This document shows positions 63,986 through 64,000 of a stretch of 64,000 nt of DNA, in pieces. Both the position numbers and the translations under genes were made by a program. How positions within the stretch are numbered: the first letter of the stretch is position 1; the number at the start of each line of letters is the position of its first letter. A model generated the notes under the pieces. That model had not been told where the DNA came from. It worked only from the letters and a program-made list of their open reading frames with translations, and did not search any database. Source of the DNA: Bicyclus anynana (taxonomy: Eukaryota > Arthropoda > Insecta > Lepidoptera > Nymphalidae); contig NC_069109.1 in assembly GCF_947172395.1 (NCBI RefSeq), positions 6,147,163 through 6,211,162 on the forward strand, given 5' to 3'.

Positions 63986-64000
63986 TTAAAATCACGCTGA

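Overview
This window looks like nuclear DNA from a lepidopteran insect (moth or butterfly). The host genes are split into many short exons with GT-AG introns, the background is AT-rich, and most of the non-coding DNA is interspersed repeats. These include several tRNA-derived SINE families, 3' ends of non-LTR retrotransposons, and many short inverted-repeat (MITE-like) elements. The order-level call is an inference from this repeat style; nothing here identifies a species.

Four host loci can be supported. (1) 891-17264, plus strand: an SLC16-type monocarboxylate transporter whose first exons lie left of the window. Three shared exons can join in frame to either of two homologous last exons (9070-10191 or 16044-17264), each encoding a complete C-terminal half of the transporter. 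(2) 42160 down to 26445, minus strand: about twelve exons of a large scaffold-like protein with an N-terminal PH-like domain, a Pro-rich linker, a Thr/Asn repeat exon, a long Asn-rich exon, and a C-terminal PDZ pair. Its 5' end is not found, and part of the first PDZ is missing. (3) 46290-47258, plus strand: the histone H3-H4 chaperone Asf1, two coding exons and probably a 3'UTR intron. (4) 54704 to beyond the right edge, plus strand: the first about 270 residues of a cytosolic Xaa-Pro aminopeptidase (aminopeptidase P) in six exons.

Between genes, 3.1-9.0 kb, 10.2-16.0 kb, 17.4-26.0 kb, 42.2-46.0 kb and 48.1-54.6 kb hold repeats and AT-rich DNA with no supportable host coding sequence.

The strongest unusual signal is a recurring pattern in which sequence at an exon edge, often with its splice donor or stop codon, is tandemly copied into the adjacent non-coding DNA. 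It is seen at the transporter exon ending at 1017 (22-bp donor repeat) and at five exons of the PH/PDZ gene (ends near 26445, 27150, 39041, 40735, and the start near 42160). The second strong signal is the duplicated alternative terminal exon of the transporter.
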